Shown piece by piece: positions 32,967 to 34,051 of a stretch of 34,051 nt of DNA. How positions within the stretch are numbered: position 1 is the stretch's first letter; each line of letters begins with the position of its first letter. The notes under the pieces were generated by a model. That model was given only the letters and a program-made list of their open reading frames with translations, searched no databases and had not been told where the DNA came from. The stretch spans positions 1 through 34,051 of the forward strand of contig CALZBR010000028.1 of assembly GCA_945621435.1 (NCBI GenBank), read 5' to 3'. The position numbers were made by a program, and so were the translations under genes. This DNA comes from an uncultured Lachnospiraceae bacterium. GTDB lineage: Bacteria; Bacillota; Clostridia; Lachnospirales; Lachnospiraceae.

Positions 32967-33848
32967 TCAATTTGGCAATTCTTCTTTTGCAGTGTTGTTT
33001 TTTAAACGGACTCTTACAACAATGTCCATTGTCACCGCAAATACTACCATAACGGCAGCCAGCACCTGGGATACCGGCACCTGCGTTCCCGGAAGGAAAA
33101 GGGTATCTGTTCTGATACCTTCTATCAGGAATCGCCCCACACCGTAACCACCCAGGTACAGCAGGCACAACTCCCCGTCAAACTTCTTATGCCTCATATA
33201 AACCAAAATGAGTACCATAATGAACAGATTCCATGCACTCTCATATAAGAAAGTGGGATGAACATTGATGTAGTTCGCCCCTTCGGGGATATGGGCGGCA
33301 ATGTTCTCTGTGATATCTGAGCGGTCACGCACTGCACTGATCGGAAGCTGCATGGAAAAGAGTCCGTTATAATAATCCCCGAACACCTCCCGGTTCATGA
33401 AGTTGCCCCATCTGCCGATGGCCTGACCGAGAATCAGTCCCGCCATGGCCGTGTCCCCGATCAGCAGTGGTTTCTTTTTATGAATTCTGCACCAGACAAA
33501 CAACGTGATAAATGCAGCAATCACACCGCCGTAAATAGCCAATCCTCCGCTGCGGAGCTTGAAAATCGACAATAGATCATTTTTGAAATCGTCCCAGGAA
33601 AATATCACGTAATAGATTCGTGCGCCAATCACTGAGAAAAGTACTGCCCATATGGCAAAGTCCCAGTAATCATCCGGATTCTGACCGGTCTTTTTTGCCA
33701 GATGTGCCGCCATCAGAAGTCCAGCCATCACACCGATTCCGATAAACAGACCGTAAAAGGCAATCTCAAATCCGAATACACTGAAGCTAACCGGCACGTT
33801 TTTCAAATAAATTCCCAGGTTTGGGAATGCAATATCACCTGCGTTCAT
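32967..33848 (-). CDS. lgt: prolipoprotein diacylglyceryl transferase
   Basis: Lgt transfers a diacylglyceryl group from phosphatidylglycerol to the lipobox Cys of prolipoproteins in the membrane. The 293-residue product has seven or so membrane segments and the family motifs SGGLAIYGGVIAA, GQAIGRWGNFMNREVFG with the catalytic Arg and Asn, HPTFLYESAWNL and GVGRFLIEGIRTD. ATG 33848 (MNAGDIAFPN) has AGGAG 9 nt upstream; the frame is open for another 33 codons, but that part falls in the palindromic cluster and is unlike any Lgt. Confidence 0.96.
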   Translation of the reverse strand: MNAGDIAFPNLGIYLKNVPVSFSVFGFEIAFYGLFIGIGVMAGLLMAAHLAKKTGQNPDDYWDFAIWAVLFSVIGARIYYVIFSWDDFKNDLLSIFKLRSGGLAIYGGVIAAFITLFVWCRIHKKKPLLIGDTAMAGLILGQAIGRWGNFMNREVFGDYYNGLFSMQLPISAVRDRSDITENIAAHIPEGANYINVHPTFLYESAWNLFIMVLILVYMRHKKFDGELCLLYLGGYGVGRFLIEGIRTDTLFLPGTQVPVSQVLAAVMVVFAVTMDIVVRVRLKNNTAKEELPN

Positions 33849-33872
33849 TTTATTTACTCCTGTTTTGCTATT

Positions 33873-34048
33873 GCAAACCAAAGGTCGCGGCGCCCCAACG
33901 TGACGTTTCTCGAGGCGCAGCCTGGTTTGCTTACCAAAATCACTCACAAACGCCTTCTGCTTCGCAGATTCGTCGCTTCGCGACTTCCGCGTTTGTTTCG
34001 TGTTCGCTCGGGTGAAACCAAATGCCGGCTTCGCCGTCGCTTGGTTTC
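33873..34048. repeat. GC-rich cluster of three nested hairpins with TTC loops
   Basis: Three consecutive inverted-repeat elements are seen. Element 1: GCAAACCA (33873) with TGGTTTGC (33923), containing GCGCC/GGCGC and AACGT-G-ACGTT. Element 2: ACAAACGC (33946) with GCGTTTGT (33989), enclosing two small hairpins TCTGC-TTC-GCAGA (33956-33968) and GTCGC-TTC-GCGAC (33972-33984), so it can fold as a three-way junction. Element 3: GAAACCAA (34014) with TTGGTTTC (34041), enclosing CGGC-TTC-GCCG (34026-34036). GCTTCGC recurs at 33959, 33975 and 34028. The composition is clearly richer in GC than the neighbours. The window ends 3 nt after element 3. Confidence 0.75.
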
Positions 34049-34051
34049 CTT

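Overview
The window looks like a chromosomal segment of an anaerobic, spore-forming member of the Bacillota, most likely Lachnospiraceae or a related Clostridia group. The reasons are the spoIIGA-sigE pair beside ftsZ, a Firmicutes-type dcw cluster with two class B penicillin-binding proteins, a tRNA-Trp T-box ahead of a complete trp operon, strong AGGAGG-type ribosome binding sites, and several GTG/TTG starts. The genus assignment is an inference from gene content and protein style, not from a database search. Almost every gene is on the minus strand; the single clear plus-strand gene is a PHP-family phosphatase at 5172-5990.

Layout from left to right. Positions 1-1725 hold no credible gene, but contain four unrelated tandem arrays (units of 14, 13/14, 52/53 and 34 nt), a cluster of TTCACGAA-type sites and a minus-strand terminator. 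Positions 1726-4954 hold the glycolytic genes gap, pgk and tpiA (transcribed right to left, with a terminator between gap and pgk). The PHP phosphatase follows and converges on the trp operon with only 4 bp between stop codons. Positions 5995-12689 hold trpE-G-D-C-F-B-A in transcription order, led by a promoter and a T-box whose specifier (TGG) and T-box bulge (TGGC) both fit tRNA-Trp. Positions 13140-15735 carry a four-gene cassette: an ExbB/MotA-like channel protein, an ExbD-like protein with the membrane Asp and a coiled coil, a small protein with a second ExbD/TolR-like extracytoplasmic domain, and a DUF3737 right-handed beta-helix protein. This is the most novel-looking part of the window.

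Positions 15900-17034 hold a CaCA-family cation antiporter behind a yybP-ykoY (Mn2+) riboswitch. A VanZ-like membrane protein and a small conserved protein follow, then sigE and spoIIGA (with a Spo0A-type promoter). The division and wall cluster runs from 19762 to 32625: in transcription order mraZ, rsmH, ftsL, ftsI-type PBP, spoVD-like PBP, mraY, murD, ftsW/spoVE, murA, divIB, ftsZ. It lacks murE, murF, murG and ftsA. lgt precedes mraZ, separated by a terminator, and the right edge of the window is a GC-rich cluster of nested hairpins.

Functionally, the dcw genes make lipid-linked wall precursors and build the septum, and the SpoVD-like PBP, SpoIIGA and SigE link that machinery to sporulation. 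The trp genes make tryptophan under control of uncharged tRNA-Trp. The antiporter is probably a manganese (or other divalent cation) exporter. The Exb-like cassette is predicted to be an ion-driven force-generating complex in a Gram-positive-type envelope; its target is unknown.
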